Source: JAYSFC01 sp041913505 | Lineage (GTDB): Bacteria; Pseudomonadota; Gammaproteobacteria; Burkholderiales; Burkholderiaceae_C | Assembly: GCA_041913505.1 (NCBI GenBank) | Contig: JAYSFC010000022.1 | Span: 1 to 36,759 of the forward strand | Length of the DNA: 36,759 bases | Reading direction: 5' to 3' | Shown: positions 21,105-29,084 of the stretch, one piece after another | Position numbering within the stretch: the stretch's first letter is position 1 | Layout of the letters: each line of letters starts with the position of its first letter | Notes under the pieces: model-generated | The model's input: the letters and a program-made list of their open reading frames with translations, nothing else | What the model was told of the DNA's origin: nothing | Database searches by the model: none | Program-made: the position numbers and the translations under genes

Positions 21105-22615
21105 CCTTGGCCGACCGCGTTCGCTACGCCGACTTCCATCCACGCATCATGTCGGCCGAGGACGCCGCGGCCCTGATCCCCGCAGGCGCCAATGTCGGCA
21201 TGAGCGGCTTCACGGGCGCCGGCTACCCCAAGGTGATTCCCCAGGCGCTGGCGCGGCGCATCGAGGCCGAGCACGCGGCGGGCCGGCCGTTCCGCATCAG
21301 CGTATGGACCGGTGCCTCCACCGCGCCCGAGCTCGACGGCGCGCTCGCGCAGGTGGATGGGATCGAGATGCGCCTGCCCTTCCAGTCCGACCCGGTTTGC
21401 CGCGACAAGATCAACTCGGGCCAGATGCACTTCAGCGACATGCACCTGTCGCACGTGGCGCAGCACGCCTGGTTTGGCTTCCTGGGCCACCTCGACGTGG
21501 CCGTGGTCGAGGTGCTGGGCATCCTGCCCGACGGCCGGCTCATCCCCTCCACGGCCGTGGGCAACAACAAGACCTGGCTGGACCTGGCCGACAAGGTGAT
21601 CCTCGAGGTCAACACCCTCGTGCCCGAGCAGATGGACGGCATGCACGACATCTACTACGGCACGGCCCTGCCGCCCCACCGCAAGCCCATCCCGATGACG
21701 CACCCGCACGAGCGCATCGGCGAGCCGTACCTGCGCGTGGACCCGGCCAAGGTGGTGGCCGTGGTGGAGACGCGCCAAAGCGACCGCAACACCAAGTTCG
21801 CGGCGCCCGACGCGGTATCGAACCAGATCGCCGGCTACATCATCGACTTCCTGCAGCACGAGGTGCGCCAAGGCCGCGTGCCGCCAAACCTGCTGCCGCT
21901 GCAGTCGGGCGTGGGCAACGTGGCCAACGCGGTGCTGGCCGGGCTGCTGACCGGGCCGTTCGAGAACCTCACAGGCTTCACCGAGGTGCTGCAGGACGGC
22001 ATGCTGGAGCTGCTCAAGTCGGGCAAGATGGTTTCGGCCTCGGCCACGGCGATTTCGCTGAGCAGCGCCGCGCTGGCCGAATTCAACGCCAACATCGACT
22101 TCTACCGCGAGCGCATCCTGCTGCGCCCGCAGGAGATCAGCAACCACCCCGAGCTCGTGCGGCGCCTGGGCATCATCGCCATGAACGCGATGATCGAGGC
22201 CGACATCTACGGCAACGTCAATTCGACCCACCTCATGGGCTCGAGCATGATGAACGGCATCGGCGGCTCGGGCGACTTCGCGCGCAACGGCTACCTCTCG
22301 TTCTTCGTGACGCCCTCGGTGGCCAAGGGCGGCGCCATCTCGTGCATCGTGCCCATGTGCTCGCACGTGGACCACACCGAGCATGACGTGCAGATCCTCG
22401 TGACCGAGCAGGGCCTGGCCGATCTGCGCGGCCTCTCGCCGCGCCAGCGCGCGCAGGTCATCATCGACCGCTGCGCGCACCCCGACTTCCGGCCGATGCT
22501 GCAGGACTATTTCGACCGCGCGCAAAAGGCCGGCGGCCAGCACACGCCGCACATCCTGGGCGAGGCGCTGTCCTGGCACCAGCGCTGCCTGGCGACGGGC
22601 AGCATGCGACCCTGA
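21101..22615 (+). CDS. Acetyl-CoA hydrolase/transferase family; succinyl-CoA:acetate-type CoA-transferase
   Basis: 504-residue class I CoA-transferase of the AarC/ScpC (succinate CoA-transferase) group, exchanging CoA between succinyl-CoA and acetate or propionate in the cytoplasm. Features: GANVGMSGFTGAGYPKVIPQ (29-48), SGVGNVANAVLAGL (269-282), and E295 in TGFTEVLQDGM, aligning with catalytic Glu294 of AarC; GSSMMNGIGGSGDFARNGY is the conserved C-terminal glycine loop. Length matches the family (about 500). A GGAG ribosome site lies 10 nt before ATG 21101, and the start overlaps the leader ORF stop. Expression is probably controlled by the terminator at 21055-21080. It is convergent with the LivK-type gene, 16 nt apart. 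The exact acyl donor is inferred from family resemblance. Confidence 0.92.
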   Translation: MTLADRVRYADFHPRIMSAEDAAALIPAGANVGMSGFTGAGYPKVIPQALARRIEAEHAAGRPFRISVWTGASTAPELDGALAQVDGIEMRLPFQSDPVCRDKINSGQMHFSDMHLSHVAQHAWFGFLGHLDVAVVEVLGILPDGRLIPSTAVGNNKTWLDLADKVILEVNTLVPEQMDGMHDIYYGTALPPHRKPIPMTHPHERIGEPYLRVDPAKVVAVVETRQSDRNTKFAAPDAVSNQIAGYIIDFLQHEVRQGRVPPNLLPLQSGVGNVANAVLAGLLTGPFENLTGFTEVLQDGMLELLKSGKMVSASATAISLSSAALAEFNANIDFYRERILLRPQEISNHPELVRRLGIIAMNAMIEADIYGNVNSTHLMGSSMMNGIGGSGDFARNGYLSFFVTPSVAKGGAISCIVPMCSHVDHTEHDVQILVTEQGLADLRGLSPRQRAQVIIDRCAHPDFRPMLQDYFDRAQKAGGQHTPHILGEALSWHQRCLATGSMRP

Positions 22616-22631
22616 GGCCAGGGCCCGCGCG

Positions 22632-23786
22632 TCAGGACAGGAAGCGGCCCGTGCCGCCCAGCACGCCGAGGTCGATGAAGCGCGAACCGACGTAGGGCGA
22701 CTGGCCGCTGTAGTCCACGGTGAAGCCGCCCAGATCCAGATTGCGGATGCCCGCGAGCGCGGTGCGCAGCTTGGCCTGGCTCGGGTCGCGCCCCGCGCGC
22801 TCCAGGCCCTCGGCCAGCACGCGCGTGTTCACGTAGGCCTCCAGGCTGCCGAGCGAGAACTCCTGCTGCCCGCGCGCGCGCATGGCCGCCTGGTAGTCGC
22901 GCACCACCTGCAGCTTGGCGCGGTTGGGGTCGGGCATGACCATGGTGAGCGCGATGCCGCTGCCGTCCTCGCCGAGTTGCTTGAGGCTGTCGCTGGGCAG
23001 CGTCACGCTCAGGCCCGTGAGCAGCACGCCGGGCACGTTCTTCTTGAGGCCGCGCACCAGGTCCACCGACACCGTGCCCGCCGTGGCCAGCAGCACGGCC
23101 GAGGGCCGCGCGGCCGCGACCTTGGCCACCACGTCGGCCACGTTCTTGCCGTCGGTGGCCACGGCCACCTGCAGCGCGGGCTTCATGCCCTGGTCGGCCA
23201 GGGCGCGCGTGGCGTCCTCCAGCATCTCGCGGCCGTAGCCGTTGTCCAGGTGCACGACGCCGATGCCCTTGAGGCCCATGCCCGCGAGGCGCTGGATCAG
23301 GCGGTGCACCTCGTCGGTGTAGCTCGCGCGCACGTGGAACACGTTGCGCGCGCTCTTGCGCAGCGACGAAGCGCCCGTGAGCGGCGCCACATAGGGCACG
23401 CCGGCCTCCTCGACCAGCGGCAGGATGGCCGTGTTGTTGGGCGTGCCCACGCACGACAGCAGCGCGAAGGCCGTGCCCTGCGACAGCATCTGCTTGACGT
23501 TCTCGGTGGTGCGCTGGGGCACATAGCCGTCATCCACCATGTGCAGCTGCAGCGTGCGGCCCTGGATGCCGCCGTGCGCATTGATGTGGGCCATGGCGGC
23601 CTCGGCGCCTTGCTTGATGTCGGTGCCGAAGCCTGCGAGCGGGCCCGTCATCGCGGCCGAGCAGCCGATGGTGATGGCCTTGGCGGACAGGCCGGCGTCC
23701 TGTGCCAGGGCGCTTCGCACGAAGGCGGGGGCCGCCGCGAGGGCCGCGGCGCTGGAGGCGAGAGAGACGAACTGACGGCGTTGCAT
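22632..23786 (-). CDS. LivK-type branched-chain amino acid/amide ABC transporter substrate-binding protein
   Basis: 384-residue periplasmic receptor of the Leu/Ile/Val-binding (Peripla_BP_6) family. Signal peptide MQRRQFVSLASSAAALAAAP with a twin Arg (RRQFV) and cleavage near ALA/QD (about 28) suggests possible Tat export. Mature motifs: ITIGCSAAMTGPLAGFGTDI (39-58), KQGAEAAMAHINAHGGIQGR, SCVGTPNNTAILPLVEEAGV, and GVVHLDNGYGREMLEDA. Substrates in the family range from amino acids to amides, urea and aromatic acids; nothing here decides between them. No ABC permease or ATPase genes are adjacent, so it is an orphan receptor. Its start is divergent from the thioesterase gene, with 210 nt between. 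Confidence 0.92.
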   Translation of the reverse strand: MQRRQFVSLASSAAALAAAPAFVRSALAQDAGLSAKAITIGCSAAMTGPLAGFGTDIKQGAEAAMAHINAHGGIQGRTLQLHMVDDGYVPQRTTENVKQMLSQGTAFALLSCVGTPNNTAILPLVEEAGVPYVAPLTGASSLRKSARNVFHVRASYTDEVHRLIQRLAGMGLKGIGVVHLDNGYGREMLEDATRALADQGMKPALQVAVATDGKNVADVVAKVAAARPSAVLLATAGTVSVDLVRGLKKNVPGVLLTGLSVTLPSDSLKQLGEDGSGIALTMVMPDPNRAKLQVVRDYQAAMRARGQQEFSLGSLEAYVNTRVLAEGLERAGRDPSQAKLRTALAGIRNLDLGGFTVDYSGQSPYVGSRFIDLGVLGGTGRFLS

Positions 23787-23996
23787 GGAGTTCCGGCTGA
23801 AACGGGTGGACAGGCAGGCATTGTGCGCCGCAGGGGCTGCAGCGCCGGAGACAGCGCGCCACGCGCCTGCGCCCCATAATGCCCGGCGAATGCCGGCGAT
23901 TGTAGGAGCCCGGCTCCGAACCCGCCGTCGCCTGCGGCACAGCCGCAGTACGCCCCCGGCCCCCGCTTCACCCCACCCGATACGCCACCGCTACCT

Positions 23997-24419
23997 ATGT
24001 CCATCTGGAAAAAACCCATCAGCGTCGAGCAGATCAACCAGCGCAATGCCAACTGCGCCGTCAGCCACCTCGGCATCGAGATCCTGGCCGTGGGCGACGA
24101 CCACCTGGTGGGCCGCGTGCCCGTGGACGAGCGCACCAAGCAGCCTTTCGGCCTGCTGCATGGCGGCGTGAGCGTGGTGCTGGCCGAGTCGCTGGGCTCC
24201 ATGGGTGCCTACCACGCCTGCCCTGAAGGCTACATGGCCGTGGGCCTGGACATCAACGCCAACCACCTGCGCGCCGCGAAGAGCGGCTGGGTCACGGGCA
24301 CGGCGCGCGCCGTGCATGTCGGGCGCACCACCCAGGTCTGGCAGATCGACATGGTGAACGACGAGGGCGAGCTGACCTGCGTGTCGCGCATCACCATGGC
24401 GATTCTGGCGCCGAAATAA
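23997..24419 (+). CDS. Hot-dog fold thioesterase (YdiI/MenI/PaaI-like)
   Basis: 140-residue acyl-CoA thioesterase of the 4HBT/PaaI group. Core motif FGLLHGGVSVVLAESLGSMG (51-70) contains H55-G56-G57 and the catalytic-position E64, matching the Glu63 site in E. coli YdiI (MenI). LDINANHLRAAKSG and the ending TCVSRITMAIL are typical. It probably hydrolyses aromatic or medium-chain acyl-CoA, but with an unknown main substrate. ATG 23997 has no good ribosome site (CCGCTACCT). The 210-nt gap upstream, shared with the divergent LivK-type gene, contains CATAAT at 23875-23880 and a direct repeat CCGGCGA (23883-23889 and 23893-23899), but no clear promoter. Confidence 0.88.
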   Translation: MSIWKKPISVEQINQRNANCAVSHLGIEILAVGDDHLVGRVPVDERTKQPFGLLHGGVSVVLAESLGSMGAYHACPEGYMAVGLDINANHLRAAKSGWVTGTARAVHVGRTTQVWQIDMVNDEGELTCVSRITMAILAPK

Positions 24420-24451
24420 GGGGCATCCACCTGAGCGGCTGCGCCGGTTTC

Positions 24452-24511
24452 AAGCCCAACGGGCTCTTGTGCTTGTCAATAAAGCACCGAATGCTATTTA
24501 TTCAGTAGCAT
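24452..24511 (+). repeat. Triple-hairpin interspersed repeat, copy d
   Basis: The most complete copy: AGCCC (24453-24457)/GGGCT (24461-24465); GTGCTT (24469-24474)/AAGCAC (24482-24487); ATGCTATT (24491-24498)/AGTAGCAT (24504-24511, one G-U). It lies between convergent genes and supplies the cobalamin adenosyltransferase's last codons and TAA stop (24500-24498). It may act as a bidirectional terminator. Confidence 0.7.
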
Positions 24512-25073
24512 CACCTGCCTGCCGCGCCAAGCGCTCGCTCTTCCAGTACACGTCATCGCCGCCATCCACGCGGTTGAGCACGCGCGCGAGCACGAAGAGC
24601 AGGTCCGAGAGGCGGTTGAGGTACTGGCGCGGCGCGGGCCGCATGGTCTCGGCTTGCTGCAGCGCCACCACGGCGCGCTCGGCGCGGCGCGCCACCGTGC
24701 GGCACACATGGGCCTGGGCGGCTGCGCGCGTGCCCGCGGGCAGGATGAACTCCTGCAGCCGCGGCAGCTGCGCGTTGTAGTGCGCAAGCGCGTTGTCGAG
24801 CTGCAGCAGGCCGTCGTCCTTGAGCAGCTCGAAGCCCGGGATCGACAGCTCGCCGCCCAGGTTGAAGAGCTGGTGCTGCACGTCCACCAGCAGCTCGCGC
24901 ATGTCCTGCGGCAGCGGCTCGCACAGCAGCAGGCCGATGTGCGAGTTGAGCTCGTCCACGTCGCCCATGGCATGCGGGCGGCCGCTCGCCTTGGACACGC
25001 GGGTGTTGTCGCCCAGACCCGTGGTCCCGTCGTCTCCGGTGCGGGTGGCGATTTGTGTCAAACGGTTGCCCAT
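24498..25073 (-). CDS. Cob(I)alamin adenosyltransferase, PduO type
   Basis: 191-residue ATP:corrinoid adenosyltransferase making adenosylcobalamin, the cofactor of methylmalonyl-CoA mutase and other enzymes. The ATP-binding N-terminus TRTGDDGTTGLGDNTRVSK (10-28), the helical bundle with GDVDELNSHIGLLLC (37-51), RRAERAVVAL (129-138) and RQYLNRLSDLLFVLAR (149-164) are all PduO/MMAB-type motifs. Length fits the family. A ribosome site (AAGGAG, 8 nt) precedes ATG 25073. The C-terminal ATE-stop is encoded by a repeat (copy d). It is monocistronic: the divergent EF-hand gene begins 158 nt upstream. The nearby radical SAM protein may or may not be a cobalamin user. Confidence 0.94.
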   Translation of the reverse strand: MGNRLTQIATRTGDDGTTGLGDNTRVSKASGRPHAMGDVDELNSHIGLLLCEPLPQDMRELLVDVQHQLFNLGGELSIPGFELLKDDGLLQLDNALAHYNAQLPRLQEFILPAGTRAAAQAHVCRTVARRAERAVVALQQAETMRPAPRQYLNRLSDLLFVLARVLNRVDGGDDVYWKSERLARQAGDATE

Positions 25074-25231
25074 GGGGGGTCTCCTTGGCGATGGCGGGGT
25101 CGAAGGCGCGATTGTGCTTTACACGGCGCTCACAAATGTTGGCTCAGGCAACAGGCGGCAAAAATGCTGGCCCCACCCGCCATGCTGCGGTGCAATAGCC
25201 CCGTGTTCCACTTTCACGGAGTCCTGTATCC

Positions 25232-25567
25232 ATGACGGCCAAGCAACGCACCTCCTTCTCGTTCGACACTGCCAGCTTGCTGCTGTTCACCGCCCTGTCC
25301 ATGGGCGGCACTGTAACGGCCTTCGCGCAAACCGGAGGGCCTGCGTTCGGTCCCGGCCCCAGTGCCAGCGGTACGCACAAGGCCACCAGCACCTCGCCGG
25401 CCGGCCAGGCGTTCGACCGTGCCGATGCCAACAAGGACGGCAAGCTGAGCCCCCAGGAGGCGGCCACGCTGCCCGCGGTGGGCGGCCGGTTCGAGCAGCT
25501 CGACACCGACAAGGACGGCACGCTTTCGCGTGAAGAATTCGAGAAAGGAGTGAAACAACATCCATGA
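25232..25567 (+). CDS. Secreted EF-hand protein
   Basis: 111-residue exported calcium-binding protein. A hydrophobic signal segment (LLLFTALSMGGTVTAFA, about 16-32, cleavage near AFA/Q) is followed by a Gly/Pro/Ser/Thr linker and two canonical 12-residue EF-hand loops: D65-A-N67-K-D69-G-K-L-S-P-Q-E76 and D91-T-D93-K-D95-G-T-L-S-R-E-E102. All Ca-coordinating positions (1, 3, 5, 12) are filled in both. The role is unknown; such small proteins are common in betaproteobacteria as periplasmic or secreted calcium binders. A GGAG site lies 10 nt before ATG 25232. A strong terminator follows at 25631-25668. Confidence 0.9.
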   Translation: MTAKQRTSFSFDTASLLLFTALSMGGTVTAFAQTGGPAFGPGPSASGTHKATSTSPAGQAFDRADANKDGKLSPQEAATLPAVGGRFEQLDTDKDGTLSREEFEKGVKQHP

Positions 25568-25630
25568 CGTAACCCCCTCCCGCAAGTGCGGCGCGCAACG
25601 CCGCTCCCCTGCAATCCGTTGGTAAGCGCA

Positions 25631-25668
25631 GCGCCGTGGTGTGGCATCCCGCCCACCACGGCGCTTTT
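25631..25668 (+). terminator. Intrinsic terminator after the EF-hand gene
   Basis: GCGCCGTGGTG (25631-25641) pairs perfectly over 11 bp with CACCACGGCGC (25654-25664), 12-nt loop, followed by TTTT (25665-25668). It separates the EF-hand gene from the FAD oxidase gene, which starts 88 nt later. Confidence 0.8.
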
Positions 25669-25756
25669 GCCACCAGGGGCCGCATGCGCTGGGAGCGCGG
25701 GGGCATTGCCTTGCGTGCCCGGTGGTATTCTTTTCGGCCCACCCGGAGACCACCCC

Positions 25757-27181
25757 ATGAACGCACCCGCCGCAGCCCACCACCTGCTCCCCGAATTCCA
25801 TCCCCGGCCCGTGCCGCAGGCCCTGCTCGATGCGCTCGCGGCGCGCTTCGGCGCGCAGTGCTCCACGGCGCTGGCCGTGCGCGAGCAGCACGGGCGCGAT
25901 GAAGGCTCGATCCAGGCGCCGCCGCCCGCGGCCGTGGTGTTCGCCGAAAGCACGCGCGACGTGCAGGACGCCGTGCGCCTCGCCAGCGCGCACCACACCC
26001 CCGTGATCCCCTATGGCGCGGGCTCGTCGCTCGAAGGCCACCTGTTGGCCGTGCAGGGCGGTATCAGCATCGACGTGGGCCGCATGAACCGTGTGCTCAG
26101 CGTGGATGCGGACGACCTCACGGTGACCGTGCAGCCCGGCATCACGCGCAAACAGCTCAACGAGGCGATCAAGGCCACGGGCCTGTTCTTCCCCATCGAC
26201 CCCGGCGCCGACGCCAGCATCGGCGGCATGGCCGCCACGCGCGCCAGCGGCACCAACGCCGTGCGCTACGGCACCATGCGCGAGAACGTGCTCGCGCTCG
26301 AGGTGGTGACGGCCAGCGGCGAGGTGGTCCACACCGGCACGCGCGCCAAGAAAAGCGCGGCGGGCTACGACCTCACGCGCCTCATGGTGGGCAGCGAGGG
26401 CACGCTGGGCATCATGACCGAGATCACCGTGCGCCTGTACCCGCTGCCCGAGGCCGTGAGCGCCGCGGTCTGCTCGTTCCCGAGCATCGAGGCCGCCGTG
26501 CGCACCGTGATCCAGACCATCCAGCTCGGCGTGCCGATCGCGCGCGTGGAGCTCATCGACGCCAACACCGTGCGCATGGTCAACGCGCACAGCAAGCTCG
26601 CGCTGCGCGAGGAGCCCATGCTGCTCATGGAGTTCCACGGCTCGCCCGCGGGCGTGCAGGAGCAGGCCGAGACCGTGCAGGAAATCGCCGGCGAGCACGG
26701 CGGCAACGCCTTCGAGTGGGCCACCACGCCCGAAGAGCGCACGCGCCTGTGGACCGCGCGGCACAACGCCTACTTTGCCGCCGTGCAGTCGCGCCCGGGC
26801 TGCCGCGCGATCAGCACCGACACCTGCGTGCCCATCAGCCGCCTGGCCGACTGCCTGCTCGACTCCGTGGCCGAGGCCGATGCGAGCGGCATCCCCTACT
26901 TCCTCGTGGGCCACGTGGGCGACGGCAACTTCCACTTCGGTTACCTGCTCGACCCCAACATCCCCGAGGAGCGCGAGAAGGCCGAGGCGCTCAACCACCA
27001 GCTCGTGGCGCGCGCGCTGCGCCTGGGCGGCACCTGCACGGGCGAGCACGGCGTGGGCATCCACAAGATGGGCTTCCTGCTCGACGAAACGGGCGCGGGC
27101 GCCGTGGATCTGATGCGCGCCATCAAGCGCGCGCTGGACCCGCAGAACATCCTGAACCCGGGGAAGATCTTCGCGCTCTAA
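25757..27181 (+). CDS. FAD-linked oxidase, D-lactate/glycolate dehydrogenase family
   Basis: 474-residue FAD-dependent 2-hydroxyacid dehydrogenase of the GlcD/Dld (VAO) family, oxidising a D-2-hydroxyacid and passing electrons to cytochrome c or quinone. PCMH FAD-binding domain: PYGAGSSLEGHLLA near 84-97, GADASIGGMAATRASGTNAV and RYGTMRENVLALEVVTASG; C-terminal cap with GHVGDGNFHFG (385-395, H386 and H393 as metal ligands), TCTGEHGVGIHKMG, and LDPQNILNPGKI. The overall length suits a cytochrome-type D-lactate dehydrogenase; glycolate or D-2-hydroxyglutarate specificity cannot be excluded. ATG 25757 is preceded by GGAG (8-9 nt). An in-frame extension to 25586 crosses the upstream terminator and is rejected. 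Confidence 0.92.
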   Translation: MNAPAAAHHLLPEFHPRPVPQALLDALAARFGAQCSTALAVREQHGRDEGSIQAPPPAAVVFAESTRDVQDAVRLASAHHTPVIPYGAGSSLEGHLLAVQGGISIDVGRMNRVLSVDADDLTVTVQPGITRKQLNEAIKATGLFFPIDPGADASIGGMAATRASGTNAVRYGTMRENVLALEVVTASGEVVHTGTRAKKSAAGYDLTRLMVGSEGTLGIMTEITVRLYPLPEAVSAAVCSFPSIEAAVRTVIQTIQLGVPIARVELIDANTVRMVNAHSKLALREEPMLLMEFHGSPAGVQEQAETVQEIAGEHGGNAFEWATTPEERTRLWTARHNAYFAAVQSRPGCRAISTDTCVPISRLADCLLDSVAEADASGIPYFLVGHVGDGNFHFGYLLDPNIPEEREKAEALNHQLVARALRLGGTCTGEHGVGIHKMGFLLDETGAGAVDLMRAIKRALDPQNILNPGKIFAL

Positions 27182-27197
27182 GCCAGCGCCACTCGCC

Positions 27198-27241
27198 TGC
27201 TACATTTTTAATAGCATTCAATAACCACCCATAGCGCACTT
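27198..27241 (-). repeat. Double-hairpin interspersed repeat, copy e
   Basis: Minus-strand orientation, 44 nt, just downstream of the FAD oxidase stop. It shares GAATGCTATT and the terminal GTAGCA with copy d at the same offsets. The last hairpin is TGCTA (27198-27202)/TAGCA (27212-27216); the GTGC-arm hairpin is degenerate. Confidence 0.55.
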
Positions 27242-27366
27242 GAGGCCGGTTTTTGTAGATTCCTGGTGGAATATCCGGCCCGCGCGGCGGCATTGTTCTC
27301 GCGCGTCCCCGGCAGTACCATGGCCGGCGACGCGAGCCTGGGCTTCCGGGCCCGAAGGAGAGCACC

Positions 27367-27711
27367 ATGGACAACGAACATGCGGCCCCCGAGACACAGG
27401 GCGTGACGGTGCAGCCACTCGCCACGCTGGACCTGGGCCCCGAGATCGAGGGCATGGCGGGGCGGGAATTGCGCATGCGCCTGGTCACCATCGCACCCGG
27501 AGGCGTCTTTGGCCCGCTGCACAGCCATGCCGACCGGCCGGGCCTGGTCTACATACTGCAGGGCACGATCACCGACCACAGAAACGGCGTGGCGATGGAC
27601 TACGGGCCGGGCGTGGGCTGGCCCGAGGACAGGAACACCACGCACTGGCTGGAGAACCGCGCCGCAGTCCCGGCGGTCGAGATCTCCGTCGATATCGTCA
27701 GGCGGCAGTGA
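27367..27711 (+). CDS. Cupin-domain protein
   Basis: 114-residue single-cupin protein. Cupin motif 1: GGVFGPLHSHADRPGLVYILQG (about 45-66), with H52 and H54 as metal ligands; the usual Glu is not at its standard place (LVYILQG). Motif 2: DYGPGVGWPEDRNTTHWLEN with H93. The beta-barrel could bind Fe, Mn or Zn, or a small ligand. Family members of this size act as isomerases, dioxygenases or sensors, and none can be chosen here. An excellent ribosome site (GAAGGAGAGC, 7-8 nt) precedes ATG 27367. The gene is convergent to the MFS gene, 54 nt apart, with a possible GGCGCC-N8-GGCGCC stem between. Confidence 0.85.
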   Translation: MDNEHAAPETQGVTVQPLATLDLGPEIEGMAGRELRMRLVTIAPGGVFGPLHSHADRPGLVYILQGTITDHRNGVAMDYGPGVGWPEDRNTTHWLENRAAVPAVEISVDIVRRQ

Positions 27712-27765
27712 GCACGGGCCCGAGCGCCCAGGCGCCGCAAGACTGGCGCCCGGACCGGTGCGGCC

Positions 27766-29019
27766 TCACGCCGCCGAGCGCGCGGTCTGCAAGCGCCGCG
27801 ACGCCACGCCCGCGCCCACGAAGCCGGCCGAGACCACGCTGAGCGTCAGCGCCAGCGCCGAGCCATAGAAGATGCTGGCATTCATCTGCGCGTCCAGCAT
27901 GGCGCCGAACACCGGCGCCGCCAGGCTGAAGCCCAGGTCCAGCCCCGAATACACCGTGCCATATACGCGCCCCGTGGCGCCAGGCGGGGCGGCGCGCTTG
28001 ATGAGCATGTCGCGCGAGGGGCCGGCGATGCCGATGCCCATGCCCGCCAGCGAGGCCACGCCCAGCGCCACCATGCCGGGCAGCACGCCCAGCCCCACCA
28101 GCACGAGCAGCATGGCCGAGGCCAGCAGGCACACGCTGATGGTCTTTTCCAGCCGCTCCACGCGGCCCACGAGGAAGCCGCCAATCACCATGCCCATGGC
28201 GCCGCACAGCATGTAGCCGGTGACCACCATGGCCGTGAGCGAGAGCGGCATGTCGTACATGCGCTGCAGCGACGGGCCGGCGAAGCTCTGGATGGCGCTG
28301 AGCGAACAGGTGCTCCAGAAGAAGAACGAGAAGCACAGCCACACGGCCGGCAGCCGGAGGAAGGCCATGGGGTGCTCCGGCACGGCCGCGCCGCCCGCAG
28401 CACCCCTGGGCGCCTGGTTCGCCCAGGAACCCTGGCGGTCATCGAGCGCATCGCGGTTCCACACCATGATGGCCAGCACCAGCAGCGCCAGCGCCGCGCC
28501 CCCCAGGCAGGCCATGCGCCAGGAGCCCGTGGCCGTGGCGAGGCCGGCCATGAACACGGGTGCCGTGGCCCACCCCAGATTGCCCGAAATGCCGTGCACC
28601 GAAAAGCCGTGGCCCAGGCGCGCGGGCGACACACGCTTGTTGAGGATGGTGAAATCCACCGGGTGGAACGGCGCATTGCCCAACCCCGCCAGCACGGCCG
28701 CCGCCACCAGCCCCGCATACCCGCCGGCCGTGCCCGCTACCAGGCCCGCCGCGGCGAAGCTCGACAGGGCGGCAAACAGCACTGGGCGCGCACCCACCTT
28801 GTCCACCAGGAAGCCCGCCATGGCCTGCCCCGTGCCCGAGACGACGAAGAACACCGACAGCAGCAGCCCGAGCTCGGAATAGCTGTAGCCGAAATCCTTG
28901 ATCAGGAACGGGAACAGCGGCGGCAGCAGCATGTGGAAGAAATGCGAGGAACCATGCGCAAGGCCGATGAGGCCGATGGTGCGCGCGTCCTGGCGCAGGG
29001 AGGGGTTAGCAGTCGTCAT
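27766..29019 (-). CDS. MFS transporter, exporter-like
   Basis: 417-residue major facilitator with about 12 transmembrane helices. The N-terminus GLIGLAHGSSHFFHMLLPPL (16-35) and the loop 2-3 motif GFLVDKVGARPVLFA are MFS signatures; the HGSSHFFH start recalls Fsr (fosmidomycin-resistance) type drug exporters and related MFS. It is divergent from an AraC regulator with 65 nt between, a pattern seen for drug or metabolite exporters controlled by their neighbour (E. coli nimR-nimT). ATG 29019 is taken; on the minus strand TAATAT ends 7 nt before it. The exported compound is unknown. Upstream in-frame residues reaching 29082 would overlap the regulator's promoter and are not used. Confidence 0.88.
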   Translation of the reverse strand: MTTANPSLRQDARTIGLIGLAHGSSHFFHMLLPPLFPFLIKDFGYSYSELGLLLSVFFVVSGTGQAMAGFLVDKVGARPVLFAALSSFAAAGLVAGTAGGYAGLVAAAVLAGLGNAPFHPVDFTILNKRVSPARLGHGFSVHGISGNLGWATAPVFMAGLATATGSWRMACLGGAALALLVLAIMVWNRDALDDRQGSWANQAPRGAAGGAAVPEHPMAFLRLPAVWLCFSFFFWSTCSLSAIQSFAGPSLQRMYDMPLSLTAMVVTGYMLCGAMGMVIGGFLVGRVERLEKTISVCLLASAMLLVLVGLGVLPGMVALGVASLAGMGIGIAGPSRDMLIKRAAPPGATGRVYGTVYSGLDLGFSLAAPVFGAMLDAQMNASIFYGSALALTLSVVSAGFVGAGVASRRLQTARSAA

Positions 29020-29084
29020 GGGCCTGATATTAGGCAAGGCAGATGAGTCCGATATACGATAGACGGACAATTGCTGTCGCAATC
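29020..29084. promoter_or_regulatory. Divergent promoter region between MFS and AraC genes
   Basis: 65 nt with ATTGC-TGTC-GCAAT (29070-29083), TCCG/CGGA arms (29048-29051/29064-29067), and on the minus strand TAATAT ending 7 nt before the MFS ATG. Those repeats are candidate binding sites for the adjacent AraC regulator. No complete -35/-10 pair is convincing. Confidence 0.4.

Noticed and set aside
25586..25756. N-terminal extension of the FAD oxidase
   Set aside because: It would cross the strong terminator at 25631-25668; ATG 25757 has its own ribosome site and gives the usual length.
27731..27750. GGCGCC-N8-GGCGCC stem between the cupin and MFS genes as terminator
   Set aside because: Only 6 bp, no T-run on either strand, and such GC repeats are frequent here; not supported as a feature.
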